From positions 124,001 through 188,000 of the forward strand of contig NZ_BSSM01000015.1 in assembly GCF_030269125.1 (NCBI RefSeq): a stretch of DNA of 64,000 nucleotides. The letters run 5' to 3'. The DNA is from Streptomyces hygroscopicus subsp. hygroscopicus. Its GTDB lineage: Bacteria > Actinomycetota > Actinomycetes > Streptomycetales > Streptomycetaceae. A program made the position numbers and the translations under genes. Position 1 is the stretch's first letter. Every line of letters begins with the position of its first letter. The notes under the pieces are model-generated. The model saw nothing but the letters and a program-made list of their open reading frames with translations. It had not been told where the DNA came from and ran no database searches. Shown in pieces: positions 49,850 to 57,889 of the stretch.

Positions 49850-50116
49850 ACTGGGGAAAACAAACGCCCCGGCGCAGGCGCTCGGGGCGGACTCGACCGG
49901 TCGCACACGCGCTCGGCGCGCGCACTCCGGGAGTTCTTCCACTGACACCTGCGCGGGTCGCCCACTTTTCAGCGGATCCTTCGGCCACCGCGCCCTCTGC
50001 AAGCGCGCGGCAACGACCAGCGGTCTTTGGCTTCGGGGAAGAGCGTACGGGACCGGGGCGCCACGCAGCAAATCGGGCCCCGGCCCCCGCACGGTCCGGC
50101 AGGGATCAGGAGGTGC
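49850..50116. other. region between the L10 leader and the lipoprotein gene
   Basis: No gene. Apart from the second leader hairpin, it should hold the rplJL promoter, but I cannot identify -35/-10 hexamers with confidence. Confidence 0.45.
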
Positions 50117-51058
50117 TCAGGAACTGATGCCACTGCCGCTGGAGGTGCTGCCGCCCGACGGGCTGTCGAGGCCCCCGCCGGACTTCATCATGTCGGCGAT
50201 GTCCATCGTGTCGGCGGCCGGCGGCGCCTGGGTGGAGACCTGCACGCCGTAGTCGCTGTAGTAGGCGGTGCTGCTCAGCGTGCCGTTGCTGGTGGACGCC
50301 TTCTCGGACTTCTTGACCAGGAGGTTCTGGTCGTTGATCCAGATGTCGATGGCGTCGGTGGTGATGCCGGCCTGCTTCAGCTGCTGCTTCAGAGCGGTGA
50401 GCTGGCCGGCGCTGAGGTTGCTGCTCTTGCCCGCCAGGTCGGCGACGTCCACGGTGCCCGCGTAGTGCGTGGTGTGCGCGCCGTCGACCGTCTCCTCGCC
50501 GATCTTCCTGACGTCCCCGGAGGCCAGCAGCATCTTCACCGACTGGTTCGGCGTGGACGTCTGGAGCTGGTCCTTCATGTACGTGCCCGAGGCGCCGCCG
50601 ACCTTGGCGAGGTAGTCGTAGTCGTACTTGACCCAGTGCTTGCCGCCGGTCTGCTGGGCGAAGGTGTCGCTCATCTTCGCGTAGTAGGCGTCCGACAGGT
50701 AGCGCGCCTCCATGTGTGTGGTGCCGGCCTTGCGCATCGCCTCGGCCATCTGGCCGCCGGTGTACGTGATGGTCAGCGTGCCCTTGAGGCCGTGGCCCCA
50801 GGTGAGGGCGCCGTCGGCGTTCACCGCCATGATGTCGCCCATGGACGTGGTGGAACGCACCTTGGCCGAGTCGGCCTTGTCGGTGTTCTGCTCGACATCG
50901 CGCAGCACGGCGGCGACGGGGCTCAGGTGGACCGTGCCGTCACCGGCCGCCTTGCCGCCGCCCTTCCCGGAGCCCGAGGAGCCGCACGCGGCCACCCCGG
51001 TCAGCGCCGCCACCACCGCCACGGAAAGGGTCACCCGGCGTGCTGTCGTGCTCTTCAT
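50117..51058 (-). CDS. lipoprotein, LppX/LprG-like
   Basis: 313 aa. Signal L-T-L-S-V-A-V-V-A-A-L-T-G-V-A-A-C with lipobox cysteine near residue 25. The mature part resembles LppX_LprAFG-type carriers (D-G-A-L-T-W-G, then long beta strands and a Ser/Gly-rich end), which bind hydrophobic molecules in the cell envelope of actinobacteria. It sits between rplJ and rplA as a separate gene on the same strand, after the rplKA terminator. Confidence 0.8.
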   Translation of the reverse strand: MKSTTARRVTLSVAVVAALTGVAACGSSGSGKGGGKAAGDGTVHLSPVAAVLRDVEQNTDKADSAKVRSTTSMGDIMAVNADGALTWGHGLKGTLTITYTGGQMAEAMRKAGTTHMEARYLSDAYYAKMSDTFAQQTGGKHWVKYDYDYLAKVGGASGTYMKDQLQTSTPNQSVKMLLASGDVRKIGEETVDGAHTTHYAGTVDVADLAGKSSNLSAGQLTALKQQLKQAGITTDAIDIWINDQNLLVKKSEKASTSNGTLSSTAYYSDYGVQVSTQAPPAADTMDIADMMKSGGGLDSPSGGSTSSGSGISS

Positions 51059-51140
51059 TTCGTCCTACCCCCTGCGAATCGTCTGCGCGCAGCCTAGTCC
51101 CGGCCACTGACAGTCGTACGACGAACAGGTCGTACACAGA

Positions 51141-51183
51141 AAGGACGGGCCCCGCACCTCGAAAGGTTGCGGGGCCCGCCCTT
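51141..51183 (-). terminator. rplKA terminator
   Basis: GGGCCCCGCACCT pairs with AGGTTGCGGGGCCC (one bulge) around a CGAA loop, 40 bases after the rplA stop, separating rplKA from the lipoprotein gene. Confidence 0.8.
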
Positions 51184-51224
51184 CAGTCACGCGTACCCGA
51201 CGCGGCTACCGGTGAGCGCGGGGC

Positions 51225-51950
51225 TCAGACGGCGGCCGGGTCCTCCTCGACGAGGAGGTTGCGGGTGCGGTTCGGGTCGAGCTGGATGCCGGGGCCCATC
51301 GTGGTGGTGATGGCGGCCTTCTTGATGTAGCGACCCTTGGCGGCGGACGGCTTCAGACGGAGGATCTCCTCCAGCGCGGCGCCGTAGTTCTCCACCAGCT
51401 TGGTGTCGTCGAAGGACACCTTGCCGATGATGAAGTGCAGGTTCGAGTGCTTGTCGACGCGGAACTCGATCTTGCCGCCCTTGATGTCGGTGACGGCCTT
51501 GGCCACGTCGGGGGTGACGGTGCCGGTCTTCGGGTTCGGCATCAGACCACGGGGGCCGAGGACGCGGCCGAGGCGGCCGACCTTGCCCATGAGGTCCGGG
51601 GTGGCGACGACGGCGTCGAAGTCCAGGCGGCCCTTCGAGACCTCGTCGATCAGCTCGTCGGCACCGACGATGTCGGCGCCCGCGGCACGCGCGGCCTCGG
51701 CACGGTCACCGGTCGCGAAGACCAGGACCCGGGCGGTCTTACCGGTGCCGTGCGGAAGGTTCACGGTGCCACGGACCATCTGGTCGGCCTTGCGCGGGTC
51801 GACGCCCAGACGGAAGGCGACCTCGACGGTGCCGTCGAACTTGGTCGTGGAGGTCTCCTTGGCGAGACGGACGGCCTCGAGCGGGGCGTACAGCTTCTCC
51901 CGGTCGATCTTGGCGTCCGCAGCGCGGAGAGCCTTGCTGCGCTTGCTCAC
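51225..51950 (-). CDS. rplA: 50S ribosomal protein L1
   Basis: 241 aa from a GTG at 51950 (V-S-K-R-S-K-A-L-R-A) with AGGAGCAAG in front; longer starts are rejected. The M-P-N-P-K-T-G-T-V-T motif and G-P-R-G-L-M are intact. L1 forms the mobile stalk near the E site and represses its operon in many bacteria. Follows rplK by 98 bases. Confidence 0.97.
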   Translation of the reverse strand: MSKRSKALRAADAKIDREKLYAPLEAVRLAKETSTTKFDGTVEVAFRLGVDPRKADQMVRGTVNLPHGTGKTARVLVFATGDRAEAARAAGADIVGADELIDEVSKGRLDFDAVVATPDLMGKVGRLGRVLGPRGLMPNPKTGTVTPDVAKAVTDIKGGKIEFRVDKHSNLHFIIGKVSFDDTKLVENYGAALEEILRLKPSAAKGRYIKKAAITTTMGPGIQLDPNRTRNLLVEEDPAAV

Positions 51951-52048
51951 AACTTGCTCCTGTGTGTTCTGAAAGGAGTCGTGGTCCCTGGGCCGAGCAG
52001 GCCCTGCCACGTGCGACCGGCGACGGTCGCGTTACCTGCTGGTGGTGG

Positions 52049-52483
52049 TCAGCCCTCGACCGTGACGCCCATGGAGCGCGCGGTGCCGGCGATGATCTTC
52101 GCCGCGGCGTCCAGGTCGTTCGCGTTGAGGTCGGGCATCTTGGTCGTGGCGATCTCGCGGACCTGCGCCTCGGTGATCTTGGCGACCTTGGTCTTGTGCG
52201 GCTCGCCCGAGCCCTTCTCCACGCCCGCGGCCTTGAGGATCATCTTCGCGGCCGGCGGCGTCTTGGTGACGAAGGTGAAGGAGCGGTCCTCGTAGACCGT
52301 GATCTCCACCGGGATGACCCAGCCACGCTGCGACTCGGTCGCGGCGTTGTAGGCCTTGCAGAACTCCATGATGTTGACGCCGTGCTGACCCAGCGCCGGG
52401 CCGACCGGCGGAGCCGGGTTGGCGGCGCCGGCCTGGATCTGGAGCTTGATGAGCCCCGTGACCTTCTTCTTCTTGGGAGGCAT
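52049..52483 (-). CDS. rplK: 50S ribosomal protein L11
   Basis: 144 aa from M-P-P-K-K-K-K-V-T-G (upstream in-frame starts rejected). N-terminal domain with the proline-rich P-P-V-G-P-A-L-G-Q-H-G-V-N-I-M-E-F motif that contacts the thiostrepton region and supports RelA activation. Its own leader follows the nusG terminator. Confidence 0.97.
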   Translation of the reverse strand: MPPKKKKVTGLIKLQIQAGAANPAPPVGPALGQHGVNIMEFCKAYNAATESQRGWVIPVEITVYEDRSFTFVTKTPPAAKMILKAAGVEKGSGEPHKTKVAKITEAQVREIATTKMPDLNANDLDAAAKIIAGTARSMGVTVEG

Positions 52484-52585
52484 AGCTCTCCGGGTCCTTT
52501 CGATTCGGGTCCTGCCCGCCCCCGGGGACCACCCGGATGCAGGCATACCGCACAACGATAACGGGTATAGATGCGCGGCCAAAAA

Positions 52586-52631
52586 CCGAGCAGGTCAGAC
52601 GGGCTGCAGTCAGCCCGCCTGACCTGCTCGG
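52586..52631 (-). terminator. secE-nusG terminator
   Basis: A 20-base-pair stem with one unpaired base on each side (CCGAGCAGGTCAG + CGGGCTG arms), loop CAGT, followed on the minus strand by a run of five T. It is one of the few hairpins here with a clear U-run, hence a textbook intrinsic terminator between nusG and rplK. Confidence 0.93.
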
Positions 52632-52652
52632 AAGCGGTGAGTCCAGAAGGAA

Positions 52653-53531
52653 CTAGTTCTTCTGGATCTGGTCGAAGGAAAGCTCGACCGGCGTCTCGCG
52701 GCCGAAGATCTCCACCAGGCCCTTGACCTTCTTGGAGTCGGCGTTGATCTCGTTGATGGTCGCCTGGAGGGTGGCGAACGGGCCGTCGGTGACGGTGACC
52801 GAGTCGCCGACCTCGAAGTCCAGCACCTGGACCTCGACCTTGCGCTGCGGGGCGGGCTTGCCCTCGGCCTCGGCGGCCTCGCGGGCGGCCTTCTCCTCGG
52901 CCTCCGGGGCGAGCATCTTGACGATCTCGTCCAGGGTCAGCGGGTACGGGTCGTAAGCGTTGCCCACGAAGCCGGTGACGCCGGGCGTGTTGCGGACGAC
53001 GCCCCAGGACTCGTTGGTCAGGTCCATGCGGACCAGGACGTAACCCGGCAGCTTGTTCTGCTTGATCGTCTTGCGGTCGCCGTTCTTGATCTGGACGACC
53101 TCTTCCTGCGGCACCTCGGCCTGGAAGATGTAGTCCTCGACGTTCAGCGAGACGGCGCGCTGCTCCAGGTTGGTCTTCACACGGTTCTCGTAACCGGCGT
53201 ACGTGTGGATGACGTACCACTCGCCGGGCAGGGTGCGCAGTTCCTCGCGCAGGGCCTGGACGGGGTCGACCGGAGCGGCCGGCTCCTCCTCGACGGCCTC
53301 GGCGGCGGCGTCCTCGTCGCCCTCCGCGGCGTCCTCGTCCTCGGCGGCCTCTTCGTCCGCGTCCTCGGTGTGCAGCGCGGCCTCCTCGGCCGGCTCGCCC
53401 GCCTCGGCCTCGGCAGCCTCGAACTCGTCCTGCTCGTCCGCGCCCTCGACGATGTCGAGCTCGTCGTCCACCAGCTCGGCAGCGTTCCCGCGAGGCTCGG
53501 TGGCGTCGTCGTTCAGGTTCGGGTCAGACAC
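52653..53531 (-). CDS. nusG: transcription antitermination factor NusG
   Basis: 292 aa from a GTG at 53531. Residues 1-95 form a very acidic Glu/Ala/Asp extension characteristic of Streptomyces NusG. The NGN domain begins at E-W-Y-V-I-H-T-Y-A-G-Y-E-N and includes G-Y-V-L-V-R-M; the KOW domain holds V-G-D-S-V-T-V-T-D-G-P-F-A-T. It couples RNA polymerase to the ribosome and Rho. Downstream of secE in the usual order. Confidence 0.97.
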   Translation of the reverse strand: MSDPNLNDDATEPRGNAAELVDDELDIVEGADEQDEFEAAEAEAGEPAEEAALHTEDADEEAAEDEDAAEGDEDAAAEAVEEEPAAPVDPVQALREELRTLPGEWYVIHTYAGYENRVKTNLEQRAVSLNVEDYIFQAEVPQEEVVQIKNGDRKTIKQNKLPGYVLVRMDLTNESWGVVRNTPGVTGFVGNAYDPYPLTLDEIVKMLAPEAEEKAAREAAEAEGKPAPQRKVEVQVLDFEVGDSVTVTDGPFATLQATINEINADSKKVKGLVEIFGRETPVELSFDQIQKN

Positions 53532-53577
53532 GATGGCTGCTTCTTCCTGGTTACATAGGGGTGGAACATGCGAAAAC

Positions 53578-53599
53578 GGGCGCCGGTGCCACGGCGCCC
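53578..53599 (-). promoter_or_regulatory. hairpin between secE and nusG
   Basis: GGGCGCCG pairs with CGGCGCCC over a six-base loop in the 80-base gap. It might be a processing or partial termination site. Confidence 0.5.
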
Positions 53600-53611
53600 T
53601 TCGCTCTTGGC

Positions 53612-53899
53612 TCAGCCGAAGACGTACTTGGCCGCGTGGTTGAGCCCATAGTCAATCACGGTCACCAGCGCGATCATGATGGCGACGAAGAAGATCACCA
53701 CGGTGGTGTACGACGTCAGCTGGTTGCGCGAAGGCCAGACGACCTTGCGCAGTTCCGCGATGATCTGACGGTAGAAGGTGGCCAGCCGCTTCAGCGGACC
53801 CTTCTTGGCGCGCTTGCCGCCTTTGCGGGCCTTCTTCTTGGCCTCAGGCACTTCGTCCTGGGCATCAGGCGTGTCGATGGAGCCCACGGCGTCCGTCAT
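53612..53899 (-). CDS. secE: protein translocase subunit SecE
   Basis: 95 aa from ATG 53899. Lys/Arg-rich cytoplasmic N-terminus, the conserved amphipathic helix E-L-R-K-V-V-W-P-S-R-N-Q-L and a single transmembrane helix (about residues 65-88) in the short actinobacterial form. SecE clamps SecY in the membrane. First protein gene after tRNA-Trp. Confidence 0.97.
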   Translation of the reverse strand: MTDAVGSIDTPDAQDEVPEAKKKARKGGKRAKKGPLKRLATFYRQIIAELRKVVWPSRNQLTSYTTVVIFFVAIMIALVTVIDYGLNHAAKYVFG

Positions 53900-54005
53900 A
53901 ATCCTCACCTGATCCCGGGTCGTGGCCGTGCCGCGCCCGGTTACTGAGCCGCACGGCGGTGCATTGCTGTACGTACAAGCGCACACATCCTGGCGGTGTG
54001 TGTAG

Positions 54006-54078
54006 CAGGGCCGGAGGGACTTGAACCCCCAACCGCCGGTTTTGGAGACCGGTGCTCTACCAATTGAGCTACGACCCT
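54006..54078 (-). tRNA. trnW: tRNA-Trp (CCA)
   Basis: 73 bases; acceptor stem AGGGTCG/CGGCCCT, D arm A-G-C-T-C with T-T-G-G-T-A-G-A-G-C, anticodon loop C-T-C-C-A-A-A giving CCA, T arm GGGGGTTCAAGTCCC, discriminator G. The 3' CCA is not encoded. Placed directly upstream of secE, as in most Streptomyces. Confidence 0.97.
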
Positions 54079-54340
54079 TTGTGTGTCCCCCAACGTACCG
54101 CATCCGGCCGGGTGCTCGGTGTGCACCTGGTTCGACGGCGGCCGCTGAAGGCCAACGAGGTGAGAGTGTACGTGGTCCGGGGCCCGGCGTCGAACAGAAA
54201 GTGGCGGCCCGTGGTCCCCCGATCGAAGATCGTCCAGGCCGGGGGCCGGATTCGGATACGCGTTCACGCCTCGACCCGATGCCGTTCAGACTGTGAAACC
54301 CGCGTGCCCCGGACATTTCCGGTCTGGAACGATGGACTCC

Positions 54341-55567
54341 ATGAGCGCTGCAATCCCTCCCACCGAGCGCCGGGTCTCCGCCCGAGTCGGCGCGATCTCC
54401 GAGTCCGCCACCCTCGCCGTGGACGCCAAGGCCAAGGCCCTGAAGGCCGCCGGGCGACCGGTGATCGGCTTCGGCGCCGGTGAGCCCGACTTCCCCACCC
54501 CGGACTACATCGTCGAGGCCGCGATCGAGGCCTGCAAGAACCCGAAGTTCCACCGCTACACGCCGGCCGGCGGACTGCCCGAGCTGAAGGCCGCGATCGC
54601 CGCGAAGACGCTGCGCGACTCCGGCTGGGAGCCCGACGTCTCCCAGGTGCTGGTCACCAACGGCGGCAAGCAGGCCATCTACGAGGCGTTCGCCGCGATC
54701 CTCGACCCGGGCGACGAGGTCATCGTCCCGGCCCCGTACTGGACCACGTACCCGGAGTCGATCCGGCTCGCGGGCGGTGTGCCGGTGGAGGTCGTGGCCG
54801 ACGAGACCACCGGCTACCGGGTCTCCGTCGAGCAGCTGGAGGCGGCGCGCACCGAGAAGACGAAGGTCGTCCTCTTCGTCTCCCCGTCGAACCCGACCGG
54901 CGCGGTGTACTCCGAGGCCGAGACCGAGGCGATCGGCCGCTGGGCCCTGGAGCACGGCCTGTGGGTGCTCACCGACGAGATCTACGAGCACCTGGTCTAC
55001 GGCGACGCGGTCTCCGTGTCCCTGCCCGCCCTGCTGCCGGAGCTGCGCGACAAGTGCATCGTGGTCAACGGCGTGGCGAAGACGTACGCCATGACCGGCT
55101 GGCGGGTGGGCTGGCTCATCGGCCCCAAGGACGTCGTCAAGGCCGCGACCAACCTCCAGTCGCACGCCACCTCGAACGTGTCGAACGTGGCACAGGCCGC
55201 CGCCCTGGCCGCCGTCTCCGGCGACCTGGAGGCCGTGGCGAAGATGCGCGAGGCATTCGACCGGCGCCGCAGGACGATCGTGCGGATGCTGAACGAGATC
55301 GACGGCGTGTTCTGCCCGGAGCCCGAGGGCGCGTTCTACGCCTACCCGTCGGTCAAGGCGCTGCTCGGCAAGGAGATCCGCGGCAAGCGCCCGCAGAACT
55401 CGGTCGAGCTGGCCGCGCTGATCCTGGAGGAGGCCGAGGTCGCGGTCGTCCCGGGCGAGGCGTTCGGCACGCCGGGCTATCTGCGGCTGTCGTACGCGCT
55501 CGGTGACGAGGACCTGGTGGAGGGCGTGAGCCGGATCCAGAAGCTGCTGGCGGAGGCCAGGGACTGA
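54341..55567 (+). CDS. aspC: aspartate-type aminotransferase (class I/II, PLP)
   Basis: 408 aa from M-S-A-A-I-P-P (54341); an ATG three codons earlier is possible. Contains G-A-G-E-P-D-F-P-T-P, Y-T-P-A-G-G, N-G-G-K-Q, S-P-S-N-P-T-G, D-E-I-Y-E-H-L and the PLP lysine in V-A-K-T-Y-A-M-T-G-W-R-V-G. Type 1b aspartate aminotransferase transfers amino groups between aspartate/glutamate and oxo acids. Divergent from tRNA-Trp; ends in a perfect palindrome. Gene symbol by family and context. Confidence 0.92.
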   Translation: MSAAIPPTERRVSARVGAISESATLAVDAKAKALKAAGRPVIGFGAGEPDFPTPDYIVEAAIEACKNPKFHRYTPAGGLPELKAAIAAKTLRDSGWEPDVSQVLVTNGGKQAIYEAFAAILDPGDEVIVPAPYWTTYPESIRLAGGVPVEVVADETTGYRVSVEQLEAARTEKTKVVLFVSPSNPTGAVYSEAETEAIGRWALEHGLWVLTDEIYEHLVYGDAVSVSLPALLPELRDKCIVVNGVAKTYAMTGWRVGWLIGPKDVVKAATNLQSHATSNVSNVAQAAALAAVSGDLEAVAKMREAFDRRRRTIVRMLNEIDGVFCPEPEGAFYAYPSVKALLGKEIRGKRPQNSVELAALILEEAEVAVVPGEAFGTPGYLRLSYALGDEDLVEGVSRIQKLLAEARD

Positions 55568-55585
55568 GCGGTCCGCTTCTTCGTG

Positions 55586-55631
55586 CGGGAGGGCTTCGTC
55601 CCGGGAACGTTCCCGGGACGAAGCCCTCCCG
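55586..55631 (+). terminator. 46-base perfect palindromic terminator
   Basis: Every base from 55586 to 55631 pairs with its mirror position around AACGTT. Placed 18 bases after the aminotransferase stop, before the next gene on the same strand. Confidence 0.88.
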
Positions 55632-55705
55632 TTCGTTCGTGCGAGCAAGACCACGAATGGGGAAACGGCTACCGGGAAAGCCGGGGTGTGCGGCAGGATC
55701 TGGGA

Positions 55706-56737
55706 ATGGAGCGTGTACGTGATCTCTCTGAGCTGCCGAAAGCCCATCTGCACCTGCACTTCACCGGCTCGATGCGGCCGAGCACCGTCCTGGAGCTGGC
55801 CGACAAGCACGGGGTACGTCTGCCCGAGACGCTGACGGAGGCCCTGACCAGCGGCGAGCCGCCGAAACTCAGGGCCACGGACGAGCGGGGCTGGTTCCGG
55901 TTCCAGCGGCTGTACGACGCGGCGCGCTCCTGCGTGCGCGAGCCGGAGGACATCCGGCGGCTGGTGCGGGAGGCCGCGCAGGAGGATCTGCGGGACGGCT
56001 CGGGCTGGCTGGAGATCCAGGTGGACCCGACGTCGTACGCGCCGCGGCTCGGCGGTCTGATCCCGACGCTGGAGATCATCCTGGACGCGGTGGACAGCAC
56101 CTCCCGGGAGACCGGTCTGGGGATGCGGGTCCTGGTGGCCGCCAACCGGATGAAGCACCCCCTGGACGCACGCACGCTGGCCCGGCTCGCGGTGCGGTAC
56201 GCGGACCGGGGCGTGGTGGGCTTCGGCCTCTCGAACGACGAGCGGCGGGGCATGGCGCGGGACTTCGACCGGGCCTTCCACATCGCGCGCGAAGGCGGCC
56301 TGCTGTCGGCCCCGCACGGCGGCGAGCTGACCGGCCCGGCCTCGGTGCGGGACTGCCTGGACGATCTGCACGCGGCGCGGATCGGGCACGGGGTGCGCGC
56401 GGCGGAGGACCCCCGGCTGCTGAAGCGGCTGGCCGACCGCCAGGTGACCTGCGAGGTGTGCCCGGCGTCCAATGTGGCCCTCGGCGTCTACGAGAAGCCC
56501 GAGGACGTGCCCCTGCGCACCTTCTTCGACGCCGGTGTCCCGCTGGCCCTGGGCGCCGACGATCCCCTGCTGTTCGGCTCCCGGCTGGCCGCCCAGTACG
56601 AGATCGCCCGGCACGCCCACGGCTTCTCCGACCCCGAACTGGCCGAACTGGCCCGCCAGTCCATCCGCGGCTCGGCGGCCCCGGAGGACACCAAGGCGCG
56701 GCTGCTGGCGGGCGTGGACGACTGGCTGACGTCGTAG
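55706..56737 (+). CDS. adenosine deaminase-family protein
   Basis: 343 aa from ATG 55706. ADA-fold metal site motifs: A-H-L-H-L-H-F-T-G-S-M-R at the N-terminus, A-P-H-G-G-E with catalytic glutamate near residue 208, R-I-G-H-G-V-R and G-A-D-D-P-L-L-F for the metal aspartate. The usual H-L-D-G after the first histidine pair is H-F-T-G here, so the substrate could be adenosine or a related 6-aminopurine compound. Acts in purine salvage. Convergent with murB. Confidence 0.85.
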   Translation: MERVRDLSELPKAHLHLHFTGSMRPSTVLELADKHGVRLPETLTEALTSGEPPKLRATDERGWFRFQRLYDAARSCVREPEDIRRLVREAAQEDLRDGSGWLEIQVDPTSYAPRLGGLIPTLEIILDAVDSTSRETGLGMRVLVAANRMKHPLDARTLARLAVRYADRGVVGFGLSNDERRGMARDFDRAFHIAREGGLLSAPHGGELTGPASVRDCLDDLHAARIGHGVRAAEDPRLLKRLADRQVTCEVCPASNVALGVYEKPEDVPLRTFFDAGVPLALGADDPLLFGSRLAAQYEIARHAHGFSDPELAELARQSIRGSAAPEDTKARLLAGVDDWLTS

Positions 56738-56769
56738 AGGCTCACCATGACGTCGTGGAGGCTCGCCCG

Positions 56770-57825
56770 CTAGAGGCTGACGCCCACCATCACCGGCTCG
56801 TTGACCAGGGTGATCCCGAAGGCCGCGCGCACCCCGGCGACGACCTCGCGGGCGAGGGCGAGCAGGTCCTCGGTGGTGGCGCTGCCGCGGTTGGTGAGGG
56901 CGAGGGTGTGCTTGGTGGAGATCCGGGCGGGTCCGGTGCCGTACCCCTTGGTGTAGCCGGCCTTGTCGATCAGCCAGGCCGCGGAGGTCTTCCTGCGGCC
57001 CTCACCGGCCGGGTAGGCGGGCGGCTCGACCCCGTCGCCGAGCCGCTCGCGCACCCGCGCGCGGAACTCGGCGAACTGCTCCTCGCCAAGGATCGGGTTG
57101 GTGAAGAAGGAACCGGCCGACCAGGTGTCGTGGTCCTCGGCGTCGAGCACCATGCCCTTGCCCGCCCGCAGCTTCAGCACGGTCTCCCGGGCTCGGGCCA
57201 GCGGCACCCGCTCCCCGGGCTCGACACCGAGCACACGGGCCGTCTCCGCGTACCTGATCGGCGCCGACAGCCCGTCGGCGTCCTCCAGTTCGAAGCGGAC
57301 GCGCAGGACGACGTAGCGCTCGGGGTCGGCCTTGAAGCGGCTGTGGCGGTACGAGAAGGCACAGTCCCCGTTGGACAGCGTGACCGTCTCGCCGGCGCGC
57401 CGGTCGTAGGCGATCACCTCGGAGATCGTCGCGGAGACCTCCTGGCCGTACGCCCCCACGTTCTGGATCGGCGTGGCGCCCGCCGACCCGGGGATCCCCG
57501 CCAGGCACTCGATCCCGGCCAGCCCGGCCGCCACGCTGCGGGCGACCGCGTCGCTCCACACCTCACCGGCCGCGAGCTCCAGGGTGGTCCCCCGCAGCTC
57601 CATCCCCCGGGTGGCGATCCGCAGCGCGGTCCCCTCGAACCCCTTGTCCCCGATGACCAGGTTCGACCCCCCGCCGACGACCAGCAGCGGTGTCCCGCTG
57701 TCGTCCGCCTCCCGGACGGCGTCGATCACCTCGGCGTCCGTCTCGGCGGTCACCAGTCGCGTCGCGGGCCCGCCGAGCCGGAACGTGGTCAGCGGGGCAA
57801 GGGGGGCGTCGTGGAGTAGGTGCAC
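56770..57825 (-). CDS. murB: UDP-N-acetylenolpyruvoylglucosamine reductase
   Basis: 351 aa. FAD-binding G-G-G-S-N-L-V-I-G, the substrate loop G-I-P-G-S-A-G-A-T-P-I-Q-N-V-G-A-Y-G-Q-E, Y-R-H-S-R-F and the catalytic glutamate near the C-terminus (L-V-N-E-P-V-M-V-G). Second step of cytoplasmic peptidoglycan precursor synthesis (NADPH-dependent). In many actinobacteria murB follows the MaoC-like pair; here an MFS/TetR pair is inserted between them. Confidence 0.96.
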   Translation of the reverse strand: MHLLHDAPLAPLTTFRLGGPATRLVTAETDAEVIDAVREADDSGTPLLVVGGGSNLVIGDKGFEGTALRIATRGMELRGTTLELAAGEVWSDAVARSVAAGLAGIECLAGIPGSAGATPIQNVGAYGQEVSATISEVIAYDRRAGETVTLSNGDCAFSYRHSRFKADPERYVVLRVRFELEDADGLSAPIRYAETARVLGVEPGERVPLARARETVLKLRAGKGMVLDAEDHDTWSAGSFFTNPILGEEQFAEFRARVRERLGDGVEPPAYPAGEGRRKTSAAWLIDKAGYTKGYGTGPARISTKHTLALTNRGSATTEDLLALAREVVAGVRAAFGITLVNEPVMVGVSL

Positions 57826-57889
57826 GGGCCAAGACTACGAGACGGCTCCGACGGCGCCGCCGGCTGGCGGCGGGAGGGCAGCCGACCGG

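Noticed and set aside
53612..56620. A 1002-codon frame spanning secE, tRNA-Trp and the opposite strand of two metabolic genes
   Set aside because: Only its last 95 codons are SecE; the rest is antisense and passes through a tRNA.
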